Positions 9,746 through 19,740 of a stretch of 64,000 bases of DNA are shown one piece after another. The notes beneath the pieces are model-generated. The model did no database searches. It was not told the origin of the DNA and saw only the letters and a program-made list of their open reading frames with translations. Location of the stretch: NCBI GenBank assembly GCA_963575745.1, contig CAUYUJ010007224.1, positions 186,001 to 250,000 of the forward strand, read 5' to 3'. The position numbers and the translations under genes were made by a program. The DNA is from Prorocentrum cordatum (lineage: Eukaryota > Sar > Dinophyceae > Prorocentrales > Prorocentraceae). Each line of letters starts with the position of its first letter. The first letter of the stretch is position 1.

Positions 9746-10329
9746 TTTCCCCGCGGGTGCCTTTGGGATCGATCCGTTCCCCGCGGGACCGTTGTTTCAA
9801 CCCGAGCCGTTTCTTGACGGTCCCGAGGCTCGGTATTTCAGGGCCCCCGGAGGCGGAAGTTTGAGAAACATTGTCCGTCGTGATGTCTTCCTGACTCGAC
9901 CCGGCAGCCGCATTGCGCCCCGCCGCCGCCGGCCCCCTGGTGCAGCAGCCGCCGCGGGCCCGCCGGCGGGGCCGGCCGCGCCACACGCTCGGGGCGTGAC
10001 CCGTCCCCCCTGAGCGGGTCGCTCCCCTCCCGCCCCTCTTCGGCCGCTCTCTCTGCTTTCCCTCCCCTCCTGCATGGTGGCACACTTCGCTACAACGGTA
10101 CCTCCGTTTAGGTAGCCCTGCGCCAGCGCAGTTGCCCTGCCTAGCCGCTGGCGCACAAAGTTTTCGTGACTCGATGGGGGGCCTGGGTAAGAGGCAGGAG
10201 ATCGTTCCAGGTTGAGCGATACACACCGTAAGGCAGGGCGGCCAGGGCCCACGTCGTAGGCCCAGGAACCCGTCGGGCGCACGCTGGGGCTCGGCCAGGC
10301 CAGTCTCCTGGCCCTGGGCCACGGATTGG
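9746..10329. other. No gene recognised
   Basis: Contains a TTGACGGTCCCGAGGCTCGG word at about 9813 that recurs near 1047, 12787 and 30445 with a following GGCCCCCAGAGGCCGAG-like tail, so part of this stretch is another old dispersed repeat. No exon stands out. Confidence 0.45.
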
Positions 10330-10459
10330 CTAATTAAGTCGGGCGTGTCCCTCTACCGGAGGAATAAAGATAGTCTGGGGGCGACAATTTTGTGTATTTT
10401 CGAGCAAGTGTTTTTTCGTCCAAGATCCGCCTGTAGGAGGACATGCCCGACCTAACTAA
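10330..10459. mobile_element. MITE-like element with 8-bp duplication
   Basis: A 114-bp element (10338-10451) with inverted ends GTCGGGCGTGTCCCTCTAC and, inverted, GTCGGGCATGTCCTCCTAC (17 of 19 identical). Flanking 8-mers CTAATTAA (10330-10337) and CTAACTAA (10452-10459) match at 7 of 8 positions. Only one copy is seen in the window, so family status is untested. The 8-bp duplication again suggests hAT-type insertion. Confidence 0.55.
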
Positions 10460-10587
10460 GCCTAGCAAGGGTCGGCATGCGTGAGCACAGCCAGGACGCT
10501 TGCAAACACGCCGGTCGTTGAAAGCAGGTATCTGACGGCCTTCAGACTATCCCGCCACCGTGCCTGGGTTCCGACGAAGAAAAACGG

Positions 10588-10730
10588 CTGAAACATGCGC
10601 GCGGATTTCTGGGATCCGCGCTAAAACACCCGGGCGGCACCTTCGGCGCCGCCCCTGGCGCGCTCCGCGCGCCAGGGAGGGGGCCCAGCCCAGATCCAAG
10701 AAATCCTCGCGGAACGCCACGAACTTATGC
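10588..10730. repeat. GC-rich palindromic repeat P, copy 7 kb downstream set
   Basis: Full-length: GCGCGCGGATTTCTGGGATCC, CGGCGCCGCCCCTGGCGCGC, GCGCGCCAGGGAGGGGGCCC and CAGATCCAAGAAATCC. Arms are slightly eroded (GCGGAACGCCACG instead of GCGGAGCGCC). Confidence 0.7.
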
Positions 10731-10739
10731 TGATTACAT

Positions 10740-11289
10740 GATTTCTTCTTCTAGGGTTGTGGCTATGACTCTTACTGGATGTTCGTTGAGACTTCGTTGG
10801 GGGCCTCTCGGGGGCCTCGTGGAGGCAGTTTGGAGGCCTCTGGGGGGCCAGGCCCCTCAAAGACTCTTCGGGACTGGTGCGCCCCAGGGATTCGGCACTC
10901 CAGGTATTTGGCGAAGGACCTGAGGACACGCCAACACCGTGCCCAGAGGCACGGTGGCGGATTCCTGGATATCCAGATTCCAATCGAATTCACGCGCCAT
11001 CTTATTTCAATAAGTGTCACTTGTTGCTGTTTTTTGTTATTCTCTTGGCGGGCCCGAACTCAATCAACTTCATATGCGTTGCTACTTCATGTTTCTACCT
11101 TACCTCTCCCGACGAGCGGGCAATAGCCTCGTCGGGCTCAGAAGGGGCTCTGGTTTTCGGACCGCTCCTCGGATCTGGGTCGAGGACCCTGCTCGTGGCC
11201 GAGGCTCGCCGTGGCCCAACAGAAAAACCTCGTTTCCTACCCGGCGCTCCTCCCGGTAGCACAATGACTGTATGTTGGCGCCCTCCCAG
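10740..11289. other. Upstream of CARNMT1 exons; probable intron
   Basis: No exon recognised. A segment at 11128-11215 (GGGCTCAGAAGGGGCTCTGG, then TCGAGGACC and CGTGGCCGAGG) is similar to 50864-50960, an old dispersed repeat. The N-terminal exons of the methyltransferase were not found here or further upstream. Confidence 0.45.
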
Positions 11290-11490
11290 GCCGTGCGGAG
11301 GGCCCGAGACGCCAACAGGAAGTTCGTGGAGGCCGTCATAGAGGACATCCCGGACCTCTGCTCGCTGCCGGGGGAGGACGACGTGCCCCAGAGGCCCGTG
11401 TGCGCGATGAAGCCCCTCGACCCCGGGGCGGGGACGTTGCCCTCCAGCTCGTACGGCTCGATGGCGTCCGTGTTCCTGCACCTGCTGCGG
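11290..11490 (+). CDS. CARNMT1 exon 1 of those visible
   Basis: Acceptor AG at 11288-11289, followed by GCC GTG CGG in frame 1. Encodes AVRRARDANRKFVEAVIEDI and ends SVFLHLLR. The next bases are GACCCT with no GT near; the following exon begins GAC TGG, so the junction is a GA-AG intron (or is shifted by up to three bases, because GAC is shared by both sides). Phase 0. Confidence 0.75.
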
Positions 11491-14400
11491 GACCCTCGAG
11501 CAGCGCCCCACCGATCAGGGCTGAACCCAAACGGGGTTTGGGCGATTTCGTGGGCCGTTTTCGTTTCGACTTCGTTTTGCGGTAGAGGTGGATTCGAGAC
11601 AGAACGAGGGACACCGAAAAAAAACGAAAACGAAAAGCACCGTTTAGGTTCAGCCCTGCCACCGATGCCCATATCCCCACTGGGCCATGCCCCACCAGCC
11701 TTGGAGCCGGCTGGGGCTGTGAGGTGGCCCAGCAGTGGTTCGGGCCAGCAGGAAGGGGGGCGAGGTTCGAGGTACCGGGTTCGACAAGTTTTTGTGTGCT
11801 TGTGCCTCCAGGGGCCATCGTCGTGCTTCAGGACCGGCAAAAACAGTCCCAGGGTGAAAAGCTGCTCCATGTGGACCCCAGGAAGGGGTCTGGGGACAGA
11901 TTTTGACCGGATTCACGATATCCCTTCTCGACTGAGTGTCTCCGGACCCATCCAGTTCAGACCCCCCGGCCGCCTGCAACACCAGCCCACACCCCAGGTG
12001 GGGATGGGTCCCGCGAGACCCGATGGGAACAGCATACGGTCAGGAGCGTCTGCTGAGCGTGTCGCGCCGCTGGCCCTTGCCGCCCCACGCTTCGGCGCCA
12101 GGCGCTGACCGCGCCCGAGTCCCCAAGCGTCGGCGCCCCTGCTTTGTCCGAGCCTCCTGCCACCGCGGAGCGCAGCGACACGCTGGCCGCTCGCGGAGCC
12201 TGGCGCGTGGCCGGGGGAGGGGGAGGGGGAGGGGGAGGGGGAGGGCGAGGAGGAGGAGGAGGAGGAGGAGGAGGAGGAGGAGGAGGAGGACGAGGAGGAG
12301 GAGGAGGAGGAAGGACAGGGGCGACGCGCGCAGCGAGAAGTCTTCTAGTACGTGCGTCGTGGCGGGCGCTTCCTGGCCACACCGCTTGGGAGATGACCTG
12401 CTGCGGGATTGGCATGCCACACGTTCAGGATAGACGCGCGCCTCCGAGGAGGACAATCTAGTATTAGTATTATGTCTCGATGCATCCCAGTACATGCCCA
12501 CCCGAGGGGCTAAGTCGGCCTGTGGGGCCGAGGCCATGCCAGTGGGTGTGCGGGGGGAATACCCTGAGACCCGACGTTGCGAAGCAGACGTGCGACATCG
12601 CAGGAAAGCACGACGCTGGAGCCCTGGGCCCCCGCGCCCTGCCGAAGGTTTTCCCACCTCGGGATCGACCTGTGGTGGGGCCCGGGGGCCCGAAACGAGG
12701 CGGAGCCGCCCGTTGTGGAGCTACGGTTACGTCAGAGCCTCAGGGCCCCAGACATGTGACCAGGACCGGTTCTTCCTTCCGAGTCGATGTGCGACGGTCC
12801 CGGAGCCCGGCGAGGGCCCCCAGAGGCCGAGAATCGGCAAACGAGCTCCGCCGTGATTCTTTCACGACGTAGTTTCGGCGTTGCTCAGGACTGGAGCTCG
12901 CTGTGTGAGCACGTGGGCACCACCACGTACGGGCCCGCCGTGGCGAAGCTGAAGGAGCTGCTGCCAGGGGGCGGCGAGGTGCTGCTGCCGGGGGCAGGGC
13001 TGGGGCGGCTGGCGCTGCAGATGGCGGCGGAGGGGTTCCGCGTCGAGGCGAATGACGCCTCGCGCCTGTTCCTGACAGTCGTCGTGGGTGGGGAACATGC
13101 TCAGAGGAGGAACATGGACCGACACCGCTATCCTTTCCTCGTTTTCGCTTCTTGGGGCTCCTGGGAGGCCCTCGTCGCCACAGCTGGATTCGCCTCGAAA
13201 TTCAGATCAGAGCGCAACCCAGAAGAGGTCCAGGGAGCAGTTGTATCGGCATCTTTTGGTGTAAGCACCCGCACACGGTCAGGAGCGTTCTCTGAGCGTG
13301 CCGCGCCGGCGGTTCTGGCCTACAGCGCTTCGGCACGAAACGCTATCAGCACCCCGAGCGTCTACAGACCTCTGGTGCGACTCGTGGTCCGCCTCGAACG
13401 CAGCCTCGAGGCGACGTGCGATCAGCCTTCACATGGCATGGCTTGCCGCAGGGGCCGCCGCCGCGACACGCGAAGCAACGGTCCGTATCCATGTATCCAC
13501 GGCCTCGCGGTCCGGGCTCATCGGCCGCGACCCCGTGGCGTACTGGTTGTCAGGCTCCGCTTTTGCATTGTTCTTGAATGTTCAAGGCATCGTTAGGGAT
13601 ACTGCGGGCCGCCGCGTTCTGTGGGCAACCGTGTGTGTGTGTGTGCTCCGTGGTCGGAGGGCGCGAGGGGTCTGTGCGGCCGCCCCTTTGGTTGTCGCTT
13701 GCAAGAGTGGGCGGTTGCCAGAGTAGACGCCGTTGCCGTCGTGGCCTAGGCGCCATCTGATCGCCCTTGGAGACCTGCCCACTGTGGCGCTAGGAAGGAA
13801 GGAAGGAAGGAAGGATACAGGACGGCCTTGCGCGGATGCCCCGAATGAGAAGTATCCATGGATCACGTATCCACGGGTCTGCGCCTTGGTATCCAGAGCC
13901 GCAAGGGCATTAACCTTGACATGTTCTCCGCTCGTGAGGTCGCCGACTACATTCTGAACAGGCCGACGTGCCAGGACCTCCCCATTTATCCGCTGGCGCA
14001 CGTGTTCTCGGAGAACTGGGCGCACGACCAGCAGTACCTCGAGGTGAAGGTGCCCGCGCAGGCGCCACAGGACCTCCTGGCTGGCCGCGCCGCGTCGCAG
14101 CCAGCCTTCTCCATAGTTCCTGGAGATTTCGTGAAGATGTACAGCGCTGGCGGCTCAGGCCGGGCGGACTGCAACGGGGGTACCATTCGCGTGTAGGGGG
14201 GAAGGGAGTATTCATTTTTCCAGCACTGTCGGACGCAGGGTGGCAGCTTTAGAAACGGTTTCGTGCGCGCCACTTGCCCTGCCTGCTTATTGCCCCCTTT
14301 CTGCCACACTTCGCATTCTCCCGACCAGGGCATCGCAAGTTCGATGCCATCCTGACATGTTTTTTCATAGACACCACTGCCGACCCCTGCGAACTGTTCC

Positions 14401-14645
14401 ACGTGATGGACAACTTGCTGGCCGAGGGCGGTGTCTGGGTCAATGTGGGGCCCCTTAATTGGCGGAAGGAGGCGCGCATGAAGCTCAACTGGGACGAGGT
14501 GATGACTATGTGGAAGGCGTTGGGCTACGAGTTTGTGTCGCAGCAGAATGTGGATTGCGACTACCACCTACCGCGTGGGCAGAAGATGTACACCGAGTCC
14601 TACCAGTGCGTGCTGTCAGCTGCCGTCAAAAGGAAAAAGCCCTAG
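11290..14645 (+). CDS. Carnosine N-methyltransferase (N2227 family), 3' part of a multi-exon gene
   Basis: Four exons (11290-11490, 12889-13077, 13939-14179, 14329-14645) join in frame into the C-terminal part of a CARNMT1/N2227 protein. This SAM-dependent enzyme methylates carnosine (and related His dipeptides) to anserine in animals and yeast. Landmarks in order: RRARDANRKFVEAVIEDI helix; LLRDWSS junction (FVRDWSE in the human protein); SAM-binding loop EVLLPGAGLGRLAL; NDASRLFLTVADYILNR (human NEWSFFMLFSSNFVLNR, equal length); PIYPLAHVFSENW; FSIVPGDFVKMY; FDAILTCFFIDT; EGGVWVNVGPLNW; YECV-like YQCVLSA before a TAG stop. Key family motifs are all present. Upstream exons were not located, so the start is missing. 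The introns are packed with repeats. In this lineage the physiological substrate is unknown. Confidence 0.88.
11508..11666. mobile_element. hAT-like MITE, copy B, inside a CARNMT1 intron
   Basis: A 143-bp element (11516-11658) bounded by perfect 8-bp duplications CCACCGAT (11508-11515 and 11659-11666). Ends CAGGGCTGAACCCAAACGG and, inverted, CAGGGCTGAACCTAAACGG. It starts 25 bases after the GA donor of the intron. The interior (GGGCCGTTTTCGTTTCGA, CGAAAACGAAAAGCACCG) matches copies A and C. Confidence 0.9.
11667..12888 (+). other. Rest of CARNMT1 intron 1 (1,398 bp intron in total)
   Basis: Non-coding. Holds a copy of repeat R (12033-12215), a GGGAGG/GAG purine tract (12222-12312) and a GACGGTCCCGGAGCCCGGCG repeat word near 12790. 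Ends TTGCTCAG before exon GACTGG. Confidence 0.65.
12033..12215. repeat. Repeat R, copy 2 (intronic)
   Basis: CATACGGTCAGGAGCGTC then GAGCGTGTCGCGCCGCTGG, and at the other end GGAGCGCAGCGACACGCTGG. Begins with the same 5' extension as the copy in the next intron (13271). Confidence 0.6.
12889..13077 (+). CDS. CARNMT1 exon with SAM-binding loop
   Basis: Acceptor AG at 12887-12888 followed by G. Encodes DWSSLCEHVGTTTYGPAVAK, then GGGEVLLPGAGLGRLALQMA, and ends NDASRLFLT. Donor GT at 13078. Joining to the next exon gives FLTVADYILNR, the same length as the human sequence, which fixes both splice sites. Phase 0. Confidence 0.85.
13078..13938 (+). other. CARNMT1 intron 2 (861 bp, GT-AG)
   Basis: Contains repeat R copy 3 (13271-13483), a GTGTGTGTGT run near 13631 and a GGAA run at 13793-13815. 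Frames inside are not exonic. Confidence 0.75.
13271..13483. repeat. Repeat R, copy 3 (intronic)
   Basis: CACACGGTCAGGAGCGTTC, GAGCGTGCCGCGCCGGCGG, GCTTCGGCACGAAACGC and GGGGCCGCCGCCGCGACACG. Second copy of R in this gene. Confidence 0.6.
13939..14179 (+). CDS. CARNMT1 exon with PIYPLAHVFSENW
   Basis: Acceptor AG at 13937-13938. Encodes VADYILNRPTCQDLPIYPLA, HVFSENWAHDQQYLEVKVPA and PAFSIVPGDFVKMYSAGG. The donor chosen is GT at 14180, which leaves phase 1 and joins to GG CAT CGC of the next exon. A GC donor slightly upstream would also keep the frame and shorten the loop. Confidence 0.82.
14180..14328 (+). other. CARNMT1 intron 3 (149 bp, GT-AG)
   Basis: Short intron ending in a pyrimidine-rich stretch and CCGACCAG before GGCATCGC. 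No repeat seen. Confidence 0.75.
14329..14645 (+). CDS. CARNMT1 terminal exon
   Basis: Encodes GHRKFDAILTCFFIDT, then HVMDNLLAEGGVWVNVGPLN, a helical segment MKLNWDEVMTMWKALGYEF, and ESYQCVLSAAVKRKKP before TAG at 14643-14645. The ITCFFIDT-type strand and GGVWVNVGPL are diagnostic of the N2227 family. Confidence 0.9.
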
Positions 14646-15587
14646 GTCGGCGGAAGTTTTGAGTGCCCTCGCGTGACCACCGCGTCATCGCAGCCACGTG
14701 AACGGACTTTGCTGTCGTCGGCGTTATAGTAGCGCGCCCTCGAAAGCGGTCTCTTCTGTGACTTCTGCAGACACGGGGTACTTAGTGGACGCAAGGGTGT
14801 GTTCGAAGAGAAACATGGTAACCAGCCTGGGACCCACACAGTTGTCTCTGGCACTCTCGATGCGCAATCTGGTGGTGTAATCTGTGTATGGTGCCAGATC
14901 CCGCGAGCTGCCAGGTCCCACGAGCCGCCAGGGCGGGCTGATCGTGCTTTCTTGGCTGCTCATATTCCCTCCCGCCCCGCCGTTCAAGCAATGACGAAAC
15001 GTCGTGGCCTGCCTCGAAGCCCACCAAGAAAAACGAGTAACAGCCAGTGGTTTGTACTTAACGTTATTCGGAATTCTATGATTGATCGAGTCTTGCTTTA
15101 AGACGCTGCGCTTATAGTCTTAGAACATTGTTTTGCTCTGGGGTTGCTGTGTGGTTCTGGGTACACGTCGTGGTCGGCGGTCGGCCTATAGGGGCACAGG
15201 GAAGATCGGTCCCTGCTCAATCCTTCCCCTCCCGTTTTTGTCTAGCGTGTCTGTCACCCGCTACTACCGCAGGGCAAGCGTGTATAAATCTATGCGGCGT
15301 AATCCCAGACCCCCTCGGGCAAGGAACAAATCATGACGGTATGTTTTTTGCTATTTTCGGCCTTTGGGAGCCCTTACCGGCCCTCGGGGCTGTCAAAAAA
15401 CGATTCAGGATGAAAAACCGGTCCTCCAGGGGAATGGGTCGAGACCTTTGGAGGTCGACGTCATGAACAAATCATGATGTCGGGGGTCTGGGTAATCTGT
15501 GTGTTGCAGAATACGTGGTGCAATCTTGCTGCCTGTTCGTGACGCCATCTATGTGGTGCAGTCTACGCGGTGCAATCTTTTTTTGCC
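14646..15587. repeat. 3' flank with repeat V, copy 2 (15005-15222)
   Basis: Downstream of the methyltransferase. 15005-15222 matches the V repeat at 8740-8957. Beyond it, CGTCATGAACAAATCATGA and TGTGGTGCAGTCTACGCGGT words are weakly repeated. No gene or obvious polyadenylation signal. Confidence 0.5.
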
Positions 15588-16250
15588 AACTCATGAGTTG
15601 TCAATTCCATTGCTCGCGCAATCATCCCACCCTCCCATGCGCAATCTGGTTTGCACAACCCATGCGTCGGCGATTGTTATGACTGCTTGGCCATGACTGG
15701 CGCATCTTTGCGGCCGCGCTGGCGCGCGCAAGCTCGCGCGCACAGCGGCCAGGTGGTTGGGCGCAACATATGCGGCCGCGATGGCGCTTACAGGTGGCAA
15801 CTTCCCAGCGCTGGCACGCGGGCAATTTAATGCGGGTCGGCGGCTCGGGCGGACGCGTATCATGATGACGTGGGCATTGGAGGCAACGAGGATAGTAGCG
15901 ATGGCGGTGACGATGTTGACGATGACCACGGCAGCTAGAGCTGGGAATGCCGCTGACGATGATGTTGTTCATGTGTCGGTGATGAAGGCGTTTGACTGAT
16001 GGTGGCGGCGATTGGCGATTGCCGATGACGATGGCACGATGCGGCGGCGCTGCGCGCGCGAGGAAGTCCAATAACCATTGCAATTTTGCAGTTGAAAGAA
16101 ATGTCTCCCATAGGTTGTTGACGAGATATATGCTGGAATGCTCCGAAAGGCCATGTGCTGTGGAAAGAGTTCGACACGCCCGCGTGGCGGCGCGCCCGTG
16201 TGGCCCGCATGGTATCCTGTGATGCGGATTCGCGCATTGGGCCTATGCTG
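15588..16250 (-). repeat. Repeat Q, inverted copy
   Basis: Reverse complement matches 17130-17600: TGCGGGCCAC, a GTCACCGCCATCG-type stretch, GCGCCATCGCGGCCGC, CAAGCAGTCATAACAATCGC and GGGTGGGATGATTGCGCGAG near the end. The internal GTC/ATC run is short and degenerate here. Confidence 0.65.
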
Positions 16251-16559
16251 GATCAACGCGGGTGCATATCGTGGTGAAGCGAGTATGCGGGTTAGGATCC
16301 ATATGGTTGCTGCCATATGCTTCCCAACGATTTCAACGAATGCGCCGGGCAGGCAACTTGCATGATTTGCAGTGGGGTGATGCTTGCATGTTGAAATTCT
16401 TGCACATTTGGTGTGCGTGTGTGCATGGCTTCGGCATGGACGCGCGCGCGTGTGCACTTTGCGCTCTTGCAACGGCTCCATGGAGCCAATACCTTCTGCG
16501 ATAGACGGGTGCGCGCGCATAGTTCTCCAAATGGTGCTTGCATGTCGGGGTCTTACTTG

Positions 16560-16740
16560 TCTTCTAGGGGACTCACCCTGCATGTCGGTCTGGCGGCGCT
16601 GTGCTTGCCGTCGCCGCCCCGTCGCCGCCCATCGCGCCTGATTGTCGGTCTGCCGGCTCCGTGGTCGCCGTCGCCGCTCCGTCCCCGCCTCCTCGCGGCC
16701 CGTCGTCTTGGCCTGACTGCCAGTCTGGCGGCTCTGTTTC
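16560..16740 (+). repeat. Short tandem repeat with GTCGGTCTGGCGG
   Basis: Three units of 60-75 bp beginning TGCATGTCGGTCTGGCGG, TGATTGTCGGTCTGCCGG and TGACTGCCAGTCTGGCGG, with CGCCGTCGCCGCCCC filler. Confidence 0.55.
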
Positions 16741-16805
16741 ACTTCGTATCATCCCAGCCAAACCAGTAATGCCCCCCCCCCTCAGGCTATACTATGCGCG
16801 TGAAC

Positions 16806-17600
16806 TCGTTTATGAAAAACCATGCGTTTTCAAGAGTCCCTTGCACAAAGAGTGGGGCGAAGTGCACACGCGCGCATCGTCGCGCGCGCATGCCAAAATC
16901 ATTCAAAAACCTTCGGCTTCGAAATGGCTTCAAGATCGAGTGTCCAGGCAGCATATAAAAGATCCGGTTTCGCAGCAAGGATGTTCATAACAGCTGCGCT
17001 CGCGCTCTTGCACGTGCTGAAGGAAACCATCGGTTCGCAACATGTGCATACCATGTTACCAATAGGGCCTCTCGCACCGCATGCCGAAATCATTCGAACG
17101 CCCTTGCGCGCGTGCTGGGTGAGGCACGATCCCTGTCAAATAATTCAATGCGGGCCACTCGCGCGCGTCAGCCGCGCGCGCATGCCGATTATATTCCGAA
17201 GCCCTCATCACCGACGCGAGAACAACGTCATCGTCATTGGCGTGATCAGCATCGGCGCCGTCATTGGCCTTGCCGCCGCCATCGCCATCATCGTCACCAT
17301 CAGCGTTGCGATCATCATCGTGCCTACCGTTGTCGACGTCGCCATCGCACCGCGCCCGCCCAAGCCATTGAATCACATTGAAGTGCCCGCTTGGAAGTCC
17401 CCATCGGCCAGCGCCACCGCGGCCGCGTCGGTCGCGCCAAATCAGATGGACGTTGTGCGCACGAGCATGCGCGGGCCAGCGTGGCCGCAGAGATGCACGA
17501 GCCAACACCAAGCAGTCATCGCAATCGCCGCCGCATGGGTTTAGCAAGCCAAGTCGCGGGTTGGCGGGTGGGATGATGTTCGAGCAGTGGAATTGGCAAC
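16806..17600 (+). repeat. Repeat Q, direct copy
   Basis: 5' part: CAAGAGTCCCTTGCACAAAG, GTGCACACGCGCGCATCGTC, CATTCAAAAACCTTCGG. Middle: CCCTGTCAAATAATTCAATG, TGCGGGCCACTCGCGCGCG, and a GTCATCGTCATTGG stretch. 3' end: GCGGGTTGGCGGGTGGGATG and GAGCAGTGGAATTGGCAAC. The longest non-expanded copy, so useful as a reference for the element. No transposition gene is seen. Confidence 0.65.
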
Positions 17601-18532
17601 TCCAAGTTTTGTCCCACAGAATTCGTGACGCTTCTCGGGCCCCCACCAGCCCATCCCCAAACAGATCGCCAGGCGAGTTGCCTTGACCAAGGAAATGCAG
17701 AAGCAGCCTTGGAAGTGTTTTCTCAGAGGCCTCTTGGGGCCATCTTGTGTCTCTCTTGGGATCTGCGCGGTGCTTTGGGGGACATCATTTGGGCCCTCTT
17801 CGGGCCCTTTAGGGAAGTCAAAAGGCCCTGTTCGGGTTCGCTGGGGGGGTCTGAGAGGCCTCTTGGGGGTTACCTTGGCCCCCATGATTCGAAATGAGGG
17901 AGGGGTCGAACATTGAGGTCCCAACGCGGGGCTCAACAACTGCGCCTGGGCGGTTTTCAGGCGTTTTCGGGGCGTTCTTGGGCATTCTTGGGGCCCTTTG
18001 GGGGGGCCCCTGGACCCCCTGTTGGGGCTCTTTTGGGTCATCGTAAGGCTTCAAGCATCGGAAGCGAAAAACGAGAAGGCAACAAACATGTGTTTCCTTT
18101 TCGAAGTGGAGCCACTTTGACCTCGTCGGGGGGTCGGCGGAGGCTCCGAGGGCACTTGAAACCCTCTTGGGGCCATCATGGGGCCCCGTGGATGTTTGTC
18201 GGGGACTGGTTTGAGCCATCTCGGGGTATCTTGAGCAATCTTGGAGGCCATCGTGGGCTCTCTGAGACCCTCGTGAAGTCATCTTGGGCCATCTCGGACG
18301 CTCGAACCCCTCCGCCCCTCACCTTCCCAGGCCCAGGGGAGGGGGGGGGAGCGGTAAACCCTTTCCCCGGACAGGGGAAGGAGGGTTTTTGGCAGAGAGA
18401 AGACAAAGTTCAAACCACATACGCCCAGAGGGTTGTTCTTTTTTTTAAAAAAAAATCCTTGTTTTAAAAGATTAATAGATTCTACCCCTTCCCCACCCCC
18501 CGGACTTATCGGTCCCCCCTGGGATAGTTAGG

Positions 18533-18535
<3 letters not shown>
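17601..18535. other. No gene; degenerate GGCC/CTTGGGG-rich DNA
   Basis: Irregular repeats of GGCCTCTTGGGGGCCAT-like words, similar in style to 10795-10900 and 25500-25640. Minus-strand frames rich in Pro, Arg and Gln come from this bias. Confidence 0.5.

Positions 18536-18537
<2 letters not shown>

Positions 18538-18562
<25 letters not shown>
18538..18562. repeat. (TA)n microsatellite
   Basis: About 12 perfect TA units in an AT-richer patch. Confidence 0.95.
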
Positions 18563-18563
<1 letters not shown>

Positions 18564-18667
18564 TCTGCACACTCGTCCATCCTAAATATGAAATCGTACC
18601 ATCCCAGCCAAACCGGGTTCCCCCCCCCCCCTGCGGCTCCTTTGTAAAAACACTATTGTTTTGTTCT

Positions 18668-19365
18668 AACATAGCACTTTTTCACGAATCCCTTGCACAC
18701 GCGCGCGTCGTCGCGCGCGCACGCCGAAATCCTTCAAAAACCTTCGGTGCCGGAAGGATTTCGCAATCGAGTTTCCAAAAAAACATGCAAAAACACAGGA
18801 TTTCGCAACACGGATTCGCTAAAACAGCTTACGCGCGAGCCCTTGCGAAATCTTAGGACAAACCTTAGGTTTTTTTTTGATTTTCACAACATGCTACCAA
18901 ACGGGCGTCGCGCTCGCGCATGTCGAAATCTGTCGAACGCCCTTGCGCGTGTGCCGTCGCGAGAATCCTCTTACAAAAAATGAGACGAAGTGCAGACGCG
19001 CGCGTCGTCGCGCGCATATGCCGAAATCCTTCAAAACCCATCGGTTTCGGAAGGATTTCAAAATCGTGCGTCCAAAAAACCTACAAGAACACAGGGTTTC
19101 GCAACACGGATTTTCAACAAAAGCGTGCGCGCGCGCTCTTGCGGCGTCGTCGTCGTCGTCGTCGCCGTCCTCCCTCCTCCCGCGTCGTCGTCGTCGTCGT
19201 CGTCGCCTAGGTCGTCCTCTGTCTTTCCTCGTGTTCGTCGTCGTCGTCCTCTTTGGCGTCGTGGTCGTTTCCGTCGTCGTTGTCGCCGTGGTCGTCATTC
19301 CTCCTCCTCCCTCGTCGTCATCGTCGTCCGTCGTTGGCGTCTCGTCGTCGTCCCTTCTATTTCGT

Positions 19366-19399
<34 letters not shown>

Positions 19400-19740
19400 G
19401 TCGTTTTCTCTCCTCCCTCGTCGTTGTCGTCGTCGTCGGCGTCGTCATCGTCGTCGTCGTTGTCGTCGTCGTCGTCGGCGTCGGCGTCGTCGTCGTCGTC
19501 GGTGTCGTCGGTGTCGTCGTCGTCGTCGTTGTCGGCGTCGTCGAAGTCGTTGGAGACGTCGTCGGTGTCGTCGTACTCGTTGTCGGCGTCGTCGTCGTCG
19601 TTGTCGCTGTCGTCGTCGGCGTCGCTGTCGTTGCCAAGTGCCATTTGGTACCCACCGTCACGGTCTGAAGAGATTTTGCAAACCAAGTTGCGGGTGGGTG
19701 GGTGGGATGTTTGCGCGAGCAGTGGAGTGGACAACTCATT
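18668..19740 (+). repeat. Repeat Q, copy with expanded GTC tract
   Basis: Two tandem 5' modules (18674-18850 and 18962-19145), each with GAATCC near a CTTGCACA or CTTACAAA word, ACGCGCGCGTCGTCGCGCGC and CGAAATCCTTCAAAA. Then about 490 bp of GTC/TCG triplets (19141-19630), and the common 3' end CAAGTGCCATTTGGTACCC, GCGGGTGGGTGGGTGGGATG. The triplet part is nearly the same as at 4.06-4.83 kb. Confidence 0.7.
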
